Positions 23,369 to 35,826 are shown, counted from the first letter of the stretch. The stretch: DNA of 64,000 bases from Pilatotrama ljubarskyi (GCA_022385805.1 MU277688.1:1-64000); one strand, 5' to 3'. Translations and numbers: made by a program. Notes: generated from the letters alone by a model not told the origin.

Positions 23369-26300
23369 ATGCCCTTGAACGCGAAGGACTTACCCGCGCA
23401 CGCGACAGCCGCTTTCCGTCCACCCCGGGAGCTGATAGAAAGAGATGATGTCGCACTGCCTCAGCTATATGACTGGAACGCAAAGCAGAACCCAGACTAC
23501 CCGCTGTTCTCGTATCACGACGGCGAGGAGCTCAGATACATCACCTACTCCTCCGTCAATCGCGCCATCGACCGTGCGGCGCGATTCATTCTTTCGCAGA
23601 TCTCAGCAGACTTCAAGGGAGGCCATCAGCCGGTAGTCGCGTTATTCGCCGACGCTGGTCAGTCTACTTCTCGCTTCTCTCCTGTGCACGCAGGACTATT
23701 CCTTGCTGACATCGCGGTCTATGCCTGTCTAGAGTCCGTCTCGTATGTGTGCACCTCGATCGGCATCATGAGAGCCGGATGCGTCGTGTTCTTTATCTCC
23801 ACCAAGAACGGTTCTGCGGCGGTGGCCGATATGCTCCAGCGTACTTGTGCGATCAGTCTACTCATCTCTCCCGATGCAGCCACAGAGGAGACCGCACGGA
23901 AGGCCGTGGATGTTCTTGCAGATGGAAGCATCACCGTGCGCGTGATGCCTACCTTCGAGGACCTCTTTGGTGATTCGGCAGAAGACGAGCGCCAGGCAGG
24001 AGACAAGGGGGACGCACTGGGGCGAGGCTTCAATTCGGACGACATTGCGATGATACAGCACTCGTCAGGTGAGTGATCTCGCGAGGAAGCGCAGTCGCAC
24101 CCAAGGCTCAGATCGTCTTATGCTAGGTTCCACGGGTCACCCAAAGCCGATCTACTGGACTCACAGGCGTCTGTTCAACCTCGGACTAGAGCCATGTGCG
24201 TTTGACCTCGCTTCGCACTGATGGAATACCTGGAGCTGAGGCCAGTTAACAGTGCAATGCGATATAGACATCTCGCGATCCATCATCGGCTGCCATGGGA
24301 CACCCATGTATCACGGCCTCGGCTCCGACATGTTTGCGTCCGCGGTGAGTGGTCATCTCGATCAGACAAAGCTGATCTGTAGATCGCTGAGCGAGGGTAT
24401 ATGCCTCGTCAGCCTTTGTGCGGTCTCGTCCTCGCGACCTTCAAGCCGATGACGCCTCCCATAGTCCCTTCGCCGGACGTCGTCTGGGACGGAATCGTCG
24501 CGACCAAGGCGGATTATACATGGGGCGTCCCGTCGTTCGTCGAGGTATACATCGTCATGATAACGCTTAACGTCATTCGTGCGACTCACGAACACACCTC
24601 CAGCATTGGGTCAAAGACCCCAAGAAGGTGGAGATCATGAAGCGTATGCGCGGACTCGTAGGTCGTGAAGTACCACCATCTGCTCTTCACTGAGAGCTCT
24701 TCGTGCCAGATGTTTGGCGGTGCGGCGCTCAAAAAGGACGTTGGCGACGCACTAGCATCTCAAGGAGTCTCCCTCTTCAACGTCTACGGATCGTGAGTGT
24801 TCCATTATCCACTCTGGAACGAGGCAAAACACCGATTGCCTGCAGGACCGAGGTCGGCTTAATGACTCTGCTAGTGAGAGGTGCGCTCCCCTATAATACA
24901 AGTTGAAGTGCTGACCGCCGAACGCTTCACAGAGAATCCCGGTCTCGATTGGGAGTATTTCCGGCTGTCTCCGAGGCATGCGTGCATGTTCGTACCCCAA
25001 GAGAACGGAAAATATGAGATCGTTGTTCCTGTGAGCGGCTCTTTCAATCGCTTGGCCGGATGCTCATATTGACCAACGGCACAGACGAGGCCAGAGAACC
25101 CACTTCCGGTGGTGAATACGAAGGTCGATGGCCGAGACGCTTACGCGACTAGCGATCTGGTCGAGCAACACCCCACAGATAGAAGTCTGTGGATGGTGTA
25201 CGGTCGCATTGATGAGCAAATTGCACTTTCCAATGGGGAGAAGGTAGGACGACTCGCTTCTTGATGTTCGTTCGTGCGTTGATGTGGTTTCTGCCGACAG
25301 ACGAACCCGCTGCCTCTGGGTACGTTGATATCATGTCTGAGCCGCCAATTCGTTTCAGCCCTTGGTAATCACGCACTTTTTCAGAGAGAATCATCAATGA
25401 CGATCCGCACGTCAAGTCTTCCATGGTCTTTGGGCAAGGGAGGTTCCAGAACGGGGTGCCTCGTAGAGCCGGTGGAAGAGCATCCCATTGACCCCGGCGA
25501 CGTAAGGCCATTAGAGAGGTTCAGGAGCTTGATCTGGTTGGTCCACCTGTCTATTCAGCTTTTCGCTGGTCTTCTCATGATCCTATGTTCCTACCTAGGC
25601 CATCCATACAGCGTGCGAACGAGTTCGGGCCTCAGCACTCGCGTATCTTCAAGGAGGTCGGAATGTTTCTCGCATCCATGAAACCGGATGCCACACTGAA
25701 CTGCGAATATACAGATGATTTTGGTGGCTACACCGTTGAAGCCGTTTCAGTACAACGTGAAGGGCCTCCTGCGCCGAAAGTTCATCCTCGCAGACTACAG
25801 CGACGAGATCGAAGCGCTCTATAGTGATGTTGACGACAGCTCGCATAGCGACGTCTGCACTCCGGGGACCTGGGATGACAAGGACACTGTCGTGTTTGTG
25901 CGAAACGTTGTCGAAAGCACCTTAGGGCACCCAGTTGCGGACGACGCGGACATCTTCAGAAGCGGGGGAGACAGGTAGCCTGAAGCATGCTCAGTTCAAA
26001 ATTGATCCACCACTAACACGTTCTTTCCAGCCTTCAAGCTACGCGCATCCGCAATATCATTGCTCGGGCGATCCGCACTAGTAATGCCGCAGCAGTCCAC
26101 CGCCTCCCGACCAACATCGTCTTTAATGCACCCACCGTTGCTTCTCTCGCTACTGCTGTACTCAGCGTCCTAGACGGCCCCGAGTCGCGTGGTTCGGTAA
26201 CGGCTCGCTCTCCCGAAGAGCTCTGGGAGTACGTCGGGAAGTATTCTTCCGACTTCCCTGCGAGGCCCGCTACTCTCACCGAGCGTCCGAATACCACAAA

Positions 26301-27589
26301 GGACGTCGTCCTCATCACCGGGACGACGGGCGGGTTCGGCTGTGACACGCTCGAGCACCTGCTCCGCGATGAGAGCGTCGAGCGGGTGTATGCGTTCAAC
26401 CGCAAGGGCTCAAATGCGGTAGAACGCCAGCGCGCGCAGTTCGCTGCTAGAGGACTGGACGCGCGGCTGCTGGATAGTCCGAAGTTCACGATGGTCGAAG
26501 CGGTCGTACACGAGCCTGGCTTCGGCGTCGACCCCGAGTTGCTCGACGAGATCCGGCGGTCGGTGATCCACATCCTTCACAATGGTGAGCCACTGAGGGT
26601 TTTGACGTCGGCGCGGCGGCAGGATCGTAGCTGATTGCCCCGACCATAGCTTGGAAAGTGGACTTCAACCTGTCTCTCCACTCTTTCGAGGTCGACATGC
26701 AAGGCGCGCGGAATCTGGTCGACCTTGCAATCAGTTCGCCTTACAAAATCGCCCCAACTTTCCTGTTCATCAGCTCAGTCGGTATCTTTATGAGTGCGTG
26801 TTTCCCGTAATTACGATAGAATCATACCGATGACTCCTCCCGCGATTAGACTACAGAGGGCCGGCGCCGGCACCAGAGGCACCGGTCGATGACCCAGCAT
26901 CTCCCTTCGGCACCGGCTACTCTGAGAGCAAGTGGGTCACCGAACACGTCCTACAGAACGTCGCCGAGAAGACCGGCGTACACACCGTAGTCATGCGCCT
27001 CGGACAAGTGACGGGGAACCGCGTGGGGTACTGGAACGAGAAGGAGTGGTTCCCGGCCGTCGTCAAGTCTGCACTCTTCATTGGTTGCTTGCCTGATGTC
27101 GAAGGGGTGCGTCTTTGGTTCTCTCGCCTATTGGAACTTCACTGACAATTTTGATAGAACATTACTTGGATCCCAGGGTACGAGGCTGCGAAGGCGTTCA
27201 CCGAGATGCGTCGCTCGACTGAGCCGTTCGTCCACCTCGTCCACCCCCACACTGTGCCCTGGCACCACATCATCACGCCCATCGCCGAAGAGCTAGGCGT
27301 CCCGCTCGTCTCGTTTGGAGAGTGGTTTTCCGCGCTGGAGAAGAGCGTCAGCGAGGGCGATGCGAACGAGGTGGAGCTCATGAAGGCGAACCCGGCGCTC
27401 CGCCTGCTGTCATTCTACAAGGAGCTGAAGACCTCGCCGGAACGCGAACCGCTTGGGATGGTGTACTTGTCGACGGAGAAGTCGGTGCGGGTGTCGGAGA
27501 CGTTGGCCCACCTGCCGCAGCTGGACGCTGCGCGTGCAAAGGCATGGCTGGCAGCATGGAAGCAGTCAGTCTCATTTCAAGAGTCATAA
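23369..27589 (+). pseudogene. NRPS-like carboxylate reductase (A-T-R), copy B, frameshifted
   Basis: Tandem paralogue of copy A with the same exon plan. The start is the ATG of MPLNAKDLP, which aligns with copy A's start (an in-frame ATG at 23222 would add a Ser/Pro-rich leader). The adenylation core (STGHPKPIYWTH), carrier motif GGDSLQAT and reductase motifs (LITGTTGGFG, GTGYSESKWV) are all readable; the end is at 27587-27589 with a slightly different tail (KQSVSFQES). At 25459-25460 one extra C, relative to copy A, shifts the frame: copy A reads QNGILIEP, while here QNGV is followed by a wrong frame that stops soon after, and the expected LVEP continues in the next frame. No intron I tried repairs it. 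It is either a decaying gene or a sequencing error; everything else looks functional. Confidence 0.7.
26302..27567 (+). repeat. Near-identical tract shared with 21215-22472
   Basis: Right member of the pair. It includes the reductase-domain exons and introns. The intron after ILHN is 8 bp longer than in copy A, which accounts for the length difference between the tracts (1266 against 1258 bp). Downstream of GAAGCAGTC the two genes differ. Confidence 0.85.
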
Positions 27590-27853
27590 GGCTGAAGTGC
27601 GCAGCGACCACATCTTCCCACTCTGAGTCTCTGTCTTGCATATCCACTGGCAACTCCTGCAGATATTGCAGCCCCAAGCTCGCGAGGGCGGCAGACATCA
27701 CGGACTTGTAAGATGGTTGATTGGCTCTACGTGACGATACAGGAATCTATACAGGCAGGCGTTCAAATAATGATATCACGACCCCGACATACAATCAGCC
27801 CCGTGACGCCTGTCCTGCAGGAACGAGACCGCCCACTTGTTGGTCAACAGACC

Positions 27854-29102
27854 TCAATCCTGGCTGAGCCTGCGCATCACTCGGCTGAAGCGACGCGGGC
27901 GATACGCCGAACTGCTATCCATGCCTGAGCAGCTGCCGGTGCTGGCGCTTGTCGACGGAGCGGCCGACGTCGAGCTCGCACCAACAGCAGTAGATGCGGG
28001 CGCAGAGGGAGTGGCTGAGACCGAGGCAGGCGCGGAAGGCGAGGCGGAGGAGTTGGTGGCAGCGTTGTTGCTACCGGCCGCGACGAAGGCAGCAATTGCG
28101 GGGCCAGGGAATGTGTAGCTCGAGCCCGGGTTGTAGACCTGACCGACGCGAAGAGAGACGTGAGCTTTTGAAATAAGGAGATAGTTCGTCAACGCAAGCA
28201 CGAACGTTGGGGTCGAAGATGCCGGGGTCGCTGTCAGAATATGCTCCGGGGAAGCTGACGGTGGCGTTGGGAGCACCGTTACCGTCCCCGCCGATGCGCA
28301 CTTGAGTGCACGACGGGTAGAACTCAGCACCACCCTCAGATACTGCCAGCTGCAAAGCGATGATCTGTAGGAGCAGGTAAGCGGGAACGGAAACAAGGCT
28401 CGACAGAGGTCGATCGACATACCTCATGCCGGATGAGATAGTCGCCAGGAGCGATGTTGTCCGGGAGAGTCATAGAATAGGTGCCACCCATCACTTATAT
28501 GACGCGTCAACAAGTGAGCTACGAATGAATGGCGAAGGGACTTACTGATGTCCTTCTGTACCCAAGTGGAGCCATCGCTTTTCTTGCCAGCCTGGTCGAC
28601 CTTAAACCACTGCGCGCCTGAGGCGTCGAACTTGTCGCAGGTCGTGATTCCACAAGACGCCATATACGTCAGCATGGGCCCCGTGTCGTGCGGCCACTGC
28701 GAGATTCTACTCAGTACCCCTGTATGCATTCGGTCTCATACATTGATCGACTTACGTTCCCGCCGTTACCTGAGGCCCAGGCAAAGGTCACAGTGCTCCC
28801 TGGGTTGGCAGGTACGACGAGCGCCGCATTCTGGGCGTTCTGTCCGCACGAGAGGTTGGGGTTGGATGCCCCCTTGACAGGATCGATGTCATTGATCAGA
28901 CGAATAGGGCTATCGCCTGGACCGCAGTGATCAGCGATGCGTCTTGTCCGGGTCTCGCAATACGAGACTCACCTGTCGGATTGTTGGGGACGTTACCCTG
29001 GTAGGTCTTCCCGTCGATGGCGACACTCTTGAGGTAGCCATGACCTGCGGCGTATGGAAGCACGGCGAAGAGAGAAACGAGCAGGAAAGGTGTGAATTGC
29101 AT
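27854..29102 (-). CDS. AA9 lytic polysaccharide monooxygenase
   Basis: The start is the ATG at 29102. The signal peptide MQFTPFLLVSLFAVLPYAAG is followed at once by HGYLK, so cleavage exposes the N-terminal His of the copper brace. Further exons carry the second brace His in WPHDTGPM (about 28700) and the axial Tyr in EFYPSC (about 28320). AA9 enzymes oxidatively cut cellulose or hemicellulose outside the cell. A Ser/Ala/Thr-rich C-terminal linker replaces any CBM1, and the protein ends in a short basic tail (RPRRFSRVMRR). The residue usually His in IIALH is Gln here (codon 28350-28352) and the usual Gln of AQxYP is Glu. The stop is at 27854-27856. The gene faces the end of reductase B. Confidence 0.92.
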
Positions 29103-29228
29103 CGCGCGTATGAGAGTTGGATCGAACGGAGTGAAAGAGAGTGGCGTATTGATAAGGCTGCTCGTCAAGAGCGCGGCCAGAGGAATGAGTGTGAGGGATG
29201 TTGTACAGTTGCCAGGAAGCTGCAAGGG

Positions 29229-29235
29229 ATATATA
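29229..29235 (-). promoter_or_regulatory. TATA box of the LPMO gene
   Basis: GGTATATATCC on the minus strand lies about 130 bp before the LPMO ATG, a fitting place for a core promoter of an inducible secreted enzyme. It is judged only by motif and spacing. Confidence 0.5.
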
Positions 29236-29302
29236 CCCCATCTCGCTTTGCAGGCGTCAATGGGCCTGTCAATGCGACAACGTTCGGCCAATGCTGTCTT
29301 TG

Positions 29303-31389
29303 ACAGGTGGTAAGCGACACTCGGCTCAAAGCCATGGTCTAGAGGCCCTCGTTTTCCGTCGGCGCATTTGTCGCGACGGCCAGGCGTTAATTGATATCAA
29401 ATCTCGACACTGGTAGACCATTCATTGTCTCGAAGCTCGCATCTCTAACGCGTCCCTGCAGTGCTTCAGTATCCCCTTGTCTCATTCGCACGACCAGCTC
29501 GTGAAGACGCACCTCATTTTCACTACCCGGTCAATTTTCACATGCACTGTTCCGCAAGCCTCCACGAGGAGCCCTGCAGTCTAAAAGCCAATCATGAAGT
29601 GCAGCGACAATCCTGGTAGGATACCGCCCGGTCAAAGCACGGCATACATAGGCAGTGCACGGAAGCGACGCGCAGGGACCTCCGACCTCCGGGCGACCTG
29701 ACTTCTAATCCAATTAGCTTGTCCATGCAGAGCAGGTCGGCTAGGGCACTAAGAAACGAGGTTGGAAGTCGGGCCTCAATGCTGATGCGCCCACTGCGCG
29801 CCCAAGAGGGCACGAGAGCCGCACGGAAAGCACGTTGGTCACAAGCGCCTGTATCTCTGGGGCATACGAAAGCATGTTGCTGACGCCTCGAGCTTGGTTC
29901 TGCATACAGCCTTCGGCATGTCCCACTAGGGAGTAGGCGGCAACCGAACTGGTATAGGGTCAGTCGCATATCCCGCAGAGCTTCGCCGACACATAGCGTA
30001 GAAGGCTGAAGATGGACTAATCACCGATGCGGACACAACATGGCCCGGGAGCCAATATCATATGCAGCAGCATCTTGTCTTCGTGGCCAGCCGAACCCGA
30101 GGCCTTTGATGAAGCTGAGGATCCCATACAAGCCTTGCGGGAGATCAAGGGATAAACGGCTGCGTTGTTGAGTGAGTTGGTGTCCGGTGAAGCGGGCAGA
30201 CTCTCACACTTCAGAAGGCACCTAGTCTTGCGCCATGCGGCCCTGCCTGCACATAGCTGGAGCACGCCCATGGTGGGGAATAGTGCGCTGCAGTCCGCGG
30301 GAGGCGTGGGCCATTACGATAGCTTCGCAGTTGTTGGCTGACCGGCTACAAGGTCCGCCTCCGCCTTCCATGAATGCTGCTCCAGGCCAGTCTTCAGCTT
30401 CTCCAGCTGTGATAGCCACAACATGGGGCCCTGATCGACAAAAATCCCCTGTGCATTTCATTATGAAGCAACGCGTTCGCCTGCGGCATGCCGCTTCATC
30501 AGCAAACTCGGACGCATCGCACACGCGAAGAACTCACGATACCGATAGACTCAATTTGGCGACACAGCTTTGTCGTGCCCGCTTTGGCGTGATTCGGCCT
30601 ATCCCGCAGGGCATCGCTGTCTTTACGGGAGAGAAAGGCGTGTTATCCCATGCATGAGGTGTCGATATCGCGTGCCTTGTCATCCGGCAAAGTATTCGCT
30701 CGCCCATGTATCATGAATGGGAGCAGCTGCTGCATAAGATGGGCATAACCTGCGCGTGCGGTCTAGGGACGCCGGATGACTGGAAGAAGTGAGAGTGCAT
30801 GCATAGATCACGTTGGTGCTGGGAACAGACCGCACCTTCTATTCCTTGCGTCCTTCACGGCGGGTTAATCCTCTGCCGCTCTGCGGAGGATGTCCGTTCG
30901 ATCTTCTTCGCTTCAAAGACAGCGGGTACATAGTCAACATCGCCAATACTTGGTTCATGAGATACTCAGAGAGCGCACGCTCGATCGATTACAGATCCGT
31001 GAGGCCAGGCTCCAGGAACGACGCACCTTGGTGTCCCGTCCCACGTTGATTGAGACTACCACGCAGGTAAAGGCGCTGCTGGTGCACACAAGGTCGGGAC
31101 TGCATCAGATGTCGTGTGCCCGAGAGGGTACACGCCTTCGCAGTCTCATACACAGGTGGCAGCGGTCAGCGCACCAACCGTCATATGTATGTGAGGTCAA
31201 TATCATGAATAGTTGGGTTGCCGGAAGCTCGCTCCTGCCGCACCGTGCTACGACCGACATAATGTACGGGATCTTAGCATGGCCTAGCAACAATAGCAAG
31301 AAGTAGAGGCAAAGCACTAGTTCGATACATTCCTGGCGCGACACGCATGAGCCTCATCGGAGTACATGATGAATTCTACGCTTACTGAT
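29303..31389. other. Gene-poor stretch
   Basis: About 2 kb beyond the LPMO promoter. Open frames (for example 29592-29969 and 30235-30657) have no domain, signal peptide or splice-consistent extension. I see no transposon ends or RNA gene. Confidence 0.5.
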
Positions 31390-32757
31390 TCAGTCCTCTT
31401 CGTCGTACTGCTCAATCACCACCCCGATCTTCTCCGCAATGGCGCGCTCAACCACTGCACACGCGACAGCTGCATCCTGCACGCCGACCCCGACAGATTT
31501 GAAGATCGTAACGTCGCCCGCGGTCTGGGTGTCCTCAATTGGTCCCTCGCGTGGAATCCAAGTCTTCTCCTTCGCGTTGTAGTCGAACAGCTGGCCGAGC
31601 TCGACGAGGTCAGACTCGGAGAGCTGTGCATCGATGAGCTCTCCCGCCTCTTCCTGTTGTCCGACAGGGTGAGGCTCTGAATGAACAATTAGCGGCGGCT
31701 TTGAGCACGTACCAGGCATGCAGCCTTCTGGTCGACGATGACTATTCCAGCCCGTTTCACAAGCTCAGTGTCAATTTCGTGCCTATACGCGTGCGATGGT
31801 TACGTTAGCAGGTGATTTCACTTCTATGACAAGCAGAATTTTCTGCTACGAACATTTCAGGCTTATAGGAACCGATCAGACACAGATGCGTTCCCTTCTG
31901 CACCAGTTTTGACGGGAACAGAGGACGCGTCGAGGAAGTTGCCGTAATGATGATGTTCGCGCCTTTGATAGCGTCGTGGAATGTGGCTTCAGCTTCCTTG
32001 GAGTGTGTGTTTGGCAACACGTCTGCCGTCACGCGAACGGACGGGAAAGTTGAGTCCAGCAGCTGGCGAAGGGTATCAAGACGAGCGTTGTATGACCGGT
32101 TGAAGATGAAACACGACTCGATGGAGGGGTATGCTGTAAGGAACAGAGCGAGGTGGGCCTGTATCTGTGCGCCGGCGCCGATGGCTAGGATGCTCTTAGG
32201 AGCTGCGCCGTCTGGTAGAATGACACGCGCAGACAGGAGGGATCCTAGCAGCAAGACCAAGCAATCGGTTAGCACACTTAATTGGCCACACAATTCTCAC
32301 ATGGAAGTCTAGGCATGTGGCGAGTACGATAGATGAAATAAGAGGCAGTGTAACAGTATCGCAGTGAAGACAGCAAAGGGCATGATGCAGAATGCGTACC
32401 CGCTGCATTCCTCAACGCTGTCAATCTCCGAGCGTTCACAACGGCCTTCACGTTCCCGAACTTCTCGTCGAGAACGATCGTGGTCGCCGGCAGCCCGCTC
32501 TCCTTGACCTCCTTTGGCGCGTTGTTCAAGGGCACAGACACAACCTTCATGGTAGTGCCCGCTGAGGCGATACGCGAAGGCATGAAGAGACTCGTATGAT
32601 GGTCCATTTGTACCGCGGTTCGCAGAGGCTGGTGCACTCCTCGTTGCCGGTCGGAGAGCCGCGAGAAGACGTCGGCCATGAGCGCAACGAGCTCGTCGGG
32701 CGAGAACTTGGAGGTAACTCTGGCGACATCGGCTGCAGAGAGCACCAGCAAAGACAT
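31390..32757 (-). CDS. Ornithine cyclodeaminase / mu-crystallin family protein
   Basis: The start is ATG at 32757 (MSLLVLSAADV); the stop is at 31390. The N-terminal exon carries QPLRTAVQMDH and GTTMKVVSVP with LPATTIVLDEKFG and ALRNAAG. The next exon has the dinucleotide-binding loop ILAIGAGAQIQAHL, then ANIIITATSSTRPLF and LIGSYKPEM. The last exon ends in GVQDAAVACAVVERA. This order is typical of the OCD/mu-crystallin superfamily, whose members include ornithine cyclodeaminase, ketimine reductase and archaeal alanine dehydrogenase; they use NAD(P)(H). The substrate cannot be told apart from sequence by eye. Probably cytosolic. Small exons join the pieces between about 31680 and 31850. Confidence 0.88.
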
Positions 32758-33104
32758 TTTGAACGCTCCTAGCCAGCAGATCTACAGGGAGTCAAGCTGG
32801 AGATGACGGTCAGGAACGTGGTTATGGTGGCGGTCATATGGTGGACTTTGAGAGCCGTTGTCGATCGCAGCGCGGATACGGACGGAACGCGATAGCAGGT
32901 GTCACTCCCAAAATGGCAGGCGTAGTATTCGTTCTCCAGGAAAACAATGTTAATGTCTCAAATTCAGCAGAATCTGGACGTAGGGCCCGGTAACCCAGGG
33001 TATTTAGTCCTATACGATCTTTAGAGCAACAAAACAATGGAAAAAATTACATTCACACAAGAACGGGCTATAAAGCATACTCTTGCGTGCAGATCGACAT
33101 GGGC
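32758..33104. other. Intergenic region
   Basis: About 350 bp between the start of the ornithine cyclodeaminase-like gene and the stop of the next minus-strand gene. AT-richer near 33000-33070. No feature was recognised. Confidence 0.5.
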
Positions 33105-34379
33105 TCACCGCTCTCCGCCCTTGCGTCGCTTCGACGAAGGACCTCCTTCACCATAACCCTTACCTTCCGCACGCTTCCTCTTGCGGAACAAGCGTCTGCG
33201 ATATTCCAGGTGATCAAGCTCGGGCACCGGATCACGCTCGGAGTCAGACGGCGGCTGGGCCGTGGTGCTCCAAGTGTCCTCGCTATCTGAGACCCCGGGC
33301 CGCGAGCTGGAGCTGTCCTCAAGAAGGTGCAGATTCCTGCCAAGGCAAGTCTCGCGGGTGCAGAACGGTCGTGGTATGAATAGGGGACGACGTCTCTTGG
33401 GCCGTCTGGAGGATGACTGGAGGGCTGACGGCATACCCTCCGAGTCGGGGCTGTTATCTTCGCCCGCATCTCTTGAGCGCTTTCGGCCCCTGCCTGCAGA
33501 AGAGCTCCTGTTTCCAGATCTTTCCGCTGAGCTTGGTGGAGGGGAGATAGCCGCTCGTGATGCGGTACCTCGGGAAGATGAAGATGGGGCACGAAGGAAG
33601 TCACGATCTGAGCGCAGGGGTTTACGCTCAGGACTGTTTTCACATGGCGTCGCAAGGTATAGTGATACTCACGACTTCTGACAGGAGAGTTGTTCAAGTG
33701 CGCTGCCAGATTGGTGGAGCTGGCCGAAAACGGTGCTGTTTGAAAGAAATGAGCATATGTTCCAGTCAAGCAAACTAGAAGGCGCGGGGGCTCACAAGCA
33801 GAGTACCGATACAGGTGGCGCGAGCCCGCACGAGGTGAGGAGCGCATTGCACTCGACGAGGGTGTTTGGCTTTGCGACGTGCCGGGTCGTGCCTCCAGAT
33901 TCACACCGTCAGTTTCCAGCTGTTCCCCTTGCTCGTTAGCAGGGGTGGGAGCTGGACCATCTGTAGCCGTCGGATGCGGTGCGCCTGCATCCCAGCATCC
34001 ATGTGAGCGGTTGCCAGAATGAGGGTTACAACCTTCATACCGTCCTCGTCCATAGAATCTGCATCAGAGTCTGAGGAGTCTTGCATATCAAACGCCTCCA
34101 AGGCGGCATCATCCCTGGCCAAAGAGACGTCAGAAGGCTGGTCGTCTTCCAGTTCGTCTTCACTGAAAGGCGGCCGTCAGTATAAGCGTACGCGTGGTAC
34201 AATGTTGAGCCTTACGACGATGCCTGTGAGGTAGTCCAATAAGCCGGATTTATGTGTGGCGTCCATTCAGGCTCAGATGGAGCTATGATATTACGGAGAG
34301 ATCTGAAGAGACTGGAAGTGGCTCTCTGGAGGAGGCTCCGATCTCCATGTCCAGAAGTGCGGCGAAAGAAGTCAGGCAT
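33105..34379 (-). CDS. Ser/Arg-rich, probably nuclear, unknown protein
   Basis: Spliced by eye from ATG at 34379 (MPDFFRRTSGHG) to the stop at 33105. Introns lie near 34155-34205, 33995-34050, 33770-33845 and 33660-33700. The protein is about 300 residues and mostly disordered. It has an acidic stretch (DSSDSDADSMDEDG), long Ser/Arg runs (RGRKRSRDAGED) and a basic end with two likely nuclear localisation signals (RRRLFRKRKR and SSKRRKGGER). I recognise no domain. The basic/acidic pattern and signals suggest a nuclear role, by inference only. The third intron uses a GTATCG donor because the stronger GTGAGC nearby breaks frame; this junction is the least certain. Confidence 0.6.
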
Positions 34380-35826
34380 TTTCAAGTGTGGAGTAGGCGG
34401 GTTCGGAAGATACTCGCTAGCTCAGAGGTCCTGCTACGAGCGAGAGAGTGTTTCCGAGTCGTGACACGCCGAGCGTAGCTATAACTGTTTTCGGACACCC
34501 AAGCGTGAGTGCCACTATATGGTAGAGTGGTGTGCTATGCTCAGTTCCCATGCGGCTACGTCTCCAAGCTACCTCATAATAAGCAATTGTGGTCGAACAG
34601 ATAGAGCTTGATGCGGCCGAAAGCTAGTGCTGAGCGTTGATTGTGTAGAATGACAATACGCGGTGAAGAATAAGCTTGCCACGTGGACAGAACCTGCCCG
34701 AGTATACGCGCCCTACAAAGCTACACGGTCATGCAAGCGGACACTCAAAGATCTCATACCTGATGATCACTTCCAGAGTTGATAAGAATAAGGCGGGTTC
34801 GTAATAGACACTCCGTCGGTGGGAGGTACAGTACCGTGCAAACTCGGAGGGCCGATGCAGAATGATTTGGTGCAAGGTTCGTAACTTATCGCAAACATCT
34901 GGCGCCTCAGACGCTTGCACCGCCACAACGGGCACTTCGTGGCACTCCCCGGTGGCGACTCGCATGGACATCGTCGTATCACGCCTTGATCTCGGTTTAT
35001 ATCGCTCTCCTACGCTTGCAATGTCTTTGAGTACAAGATCAAGAGGTGCCGCATGCTCTCATCATGAGTGTGCATAAGTACAATGCCAGTCTGAGACCTG
35101 CGCATGGGCCCATGCGTTGCCACCATTGTTCTGCATACCGCGTGAGTGGCACGGCTCTTATTCCCAGAAATGGGCCACCTCGATGTCGCCCACAAGTGCT
35201 CTTACGGACGCATGTCTGTGTGGAGGGCCACAAGTGATCAGGTGTGTACTATACTATGAGGTAGCCAACGGGGCTACCTGGCAGAACGTCGTATGTCGTT
35301 GATGCGTCAATAGCAAATGCTTGGTGCAGAGATTCTGACTACTTGGCGTCCATGCAAAGTAGAATGCGGTACGATGACCAAATACATGTCGCCGGAGTGC
35401 CGCCATCGCTGACTTCGAAATATGCACAATCACAGCGAATCTGTTAGCTGAGCGGACGGGCCACATCCCTATTGTCCCCATATTCTGGATCTTGTGGCCG
35501 AGATGAGGATCCGTGCAAAGGGTACTTGACCTTCAAGTTCCTTCTACCTGCCCAGCGGTACGGAGAGGGCCCAGATCCGAGGTCCACGCGTACAGAGGAC
35601 CATGCAAAGCGCCCGGGAGATGCTTGAGCATAGACCTACGCGGTCCCGCTATGGTAATTCTCTACTCCGCGAGCATCGGTCACTGCGTCCATATAAGGCA
35701 CAAGACCCCGCTCCCTCTCTCCTTCCCTCCGTACCACCATCACTCTTGCCCTCTCCCCCATCTCCTAGACCAACTCGCTCTCAGCCATCCACTATCTCCC
35801 ACCTCGATCCACATCCACCAGCAACA
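34380..35826. other. Divergent intergenic region
   Basis: About 1.45 kb between two genes pointing apart. Near the right end are a TATA-like ATATAAGG at about 35691-35698 and a CT-rich tract (about 35705-35770) before the next ATG, a common arrangement in fungal promoters. Nothing else was recognised. Confidence 0.55.
35691..35698 (+). promoter_or_regulatory. TATA-like box before the 35827 gene
   Basis: ATATAAGG lies about 130 bp before the ATG and is followed by a pyrimidine-rich tract. Judged by motif and spacing. Confidence 0.45.

Noticed and set aside
26580..26660. Second frameshift in reductase B after ILHN
   Set aside because: A GT-AG intron (donor GGTGAGCC, acceptor CATAG) joins ILHN to AWKVDFN in frame, as in copy A.
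18289..29102. A complete secondary-metabolite cluster around the reductases
   Set aside because: No polyketide synthase, terpene cyclase, P450, tailoring gene or cluster regulator is present; the LPMO next door is unrelated in function.
29592..30657. Open frames as secreted or enzyme genes
   Set aside because: No signal peptide, motif or consistent introns; composition looks random.
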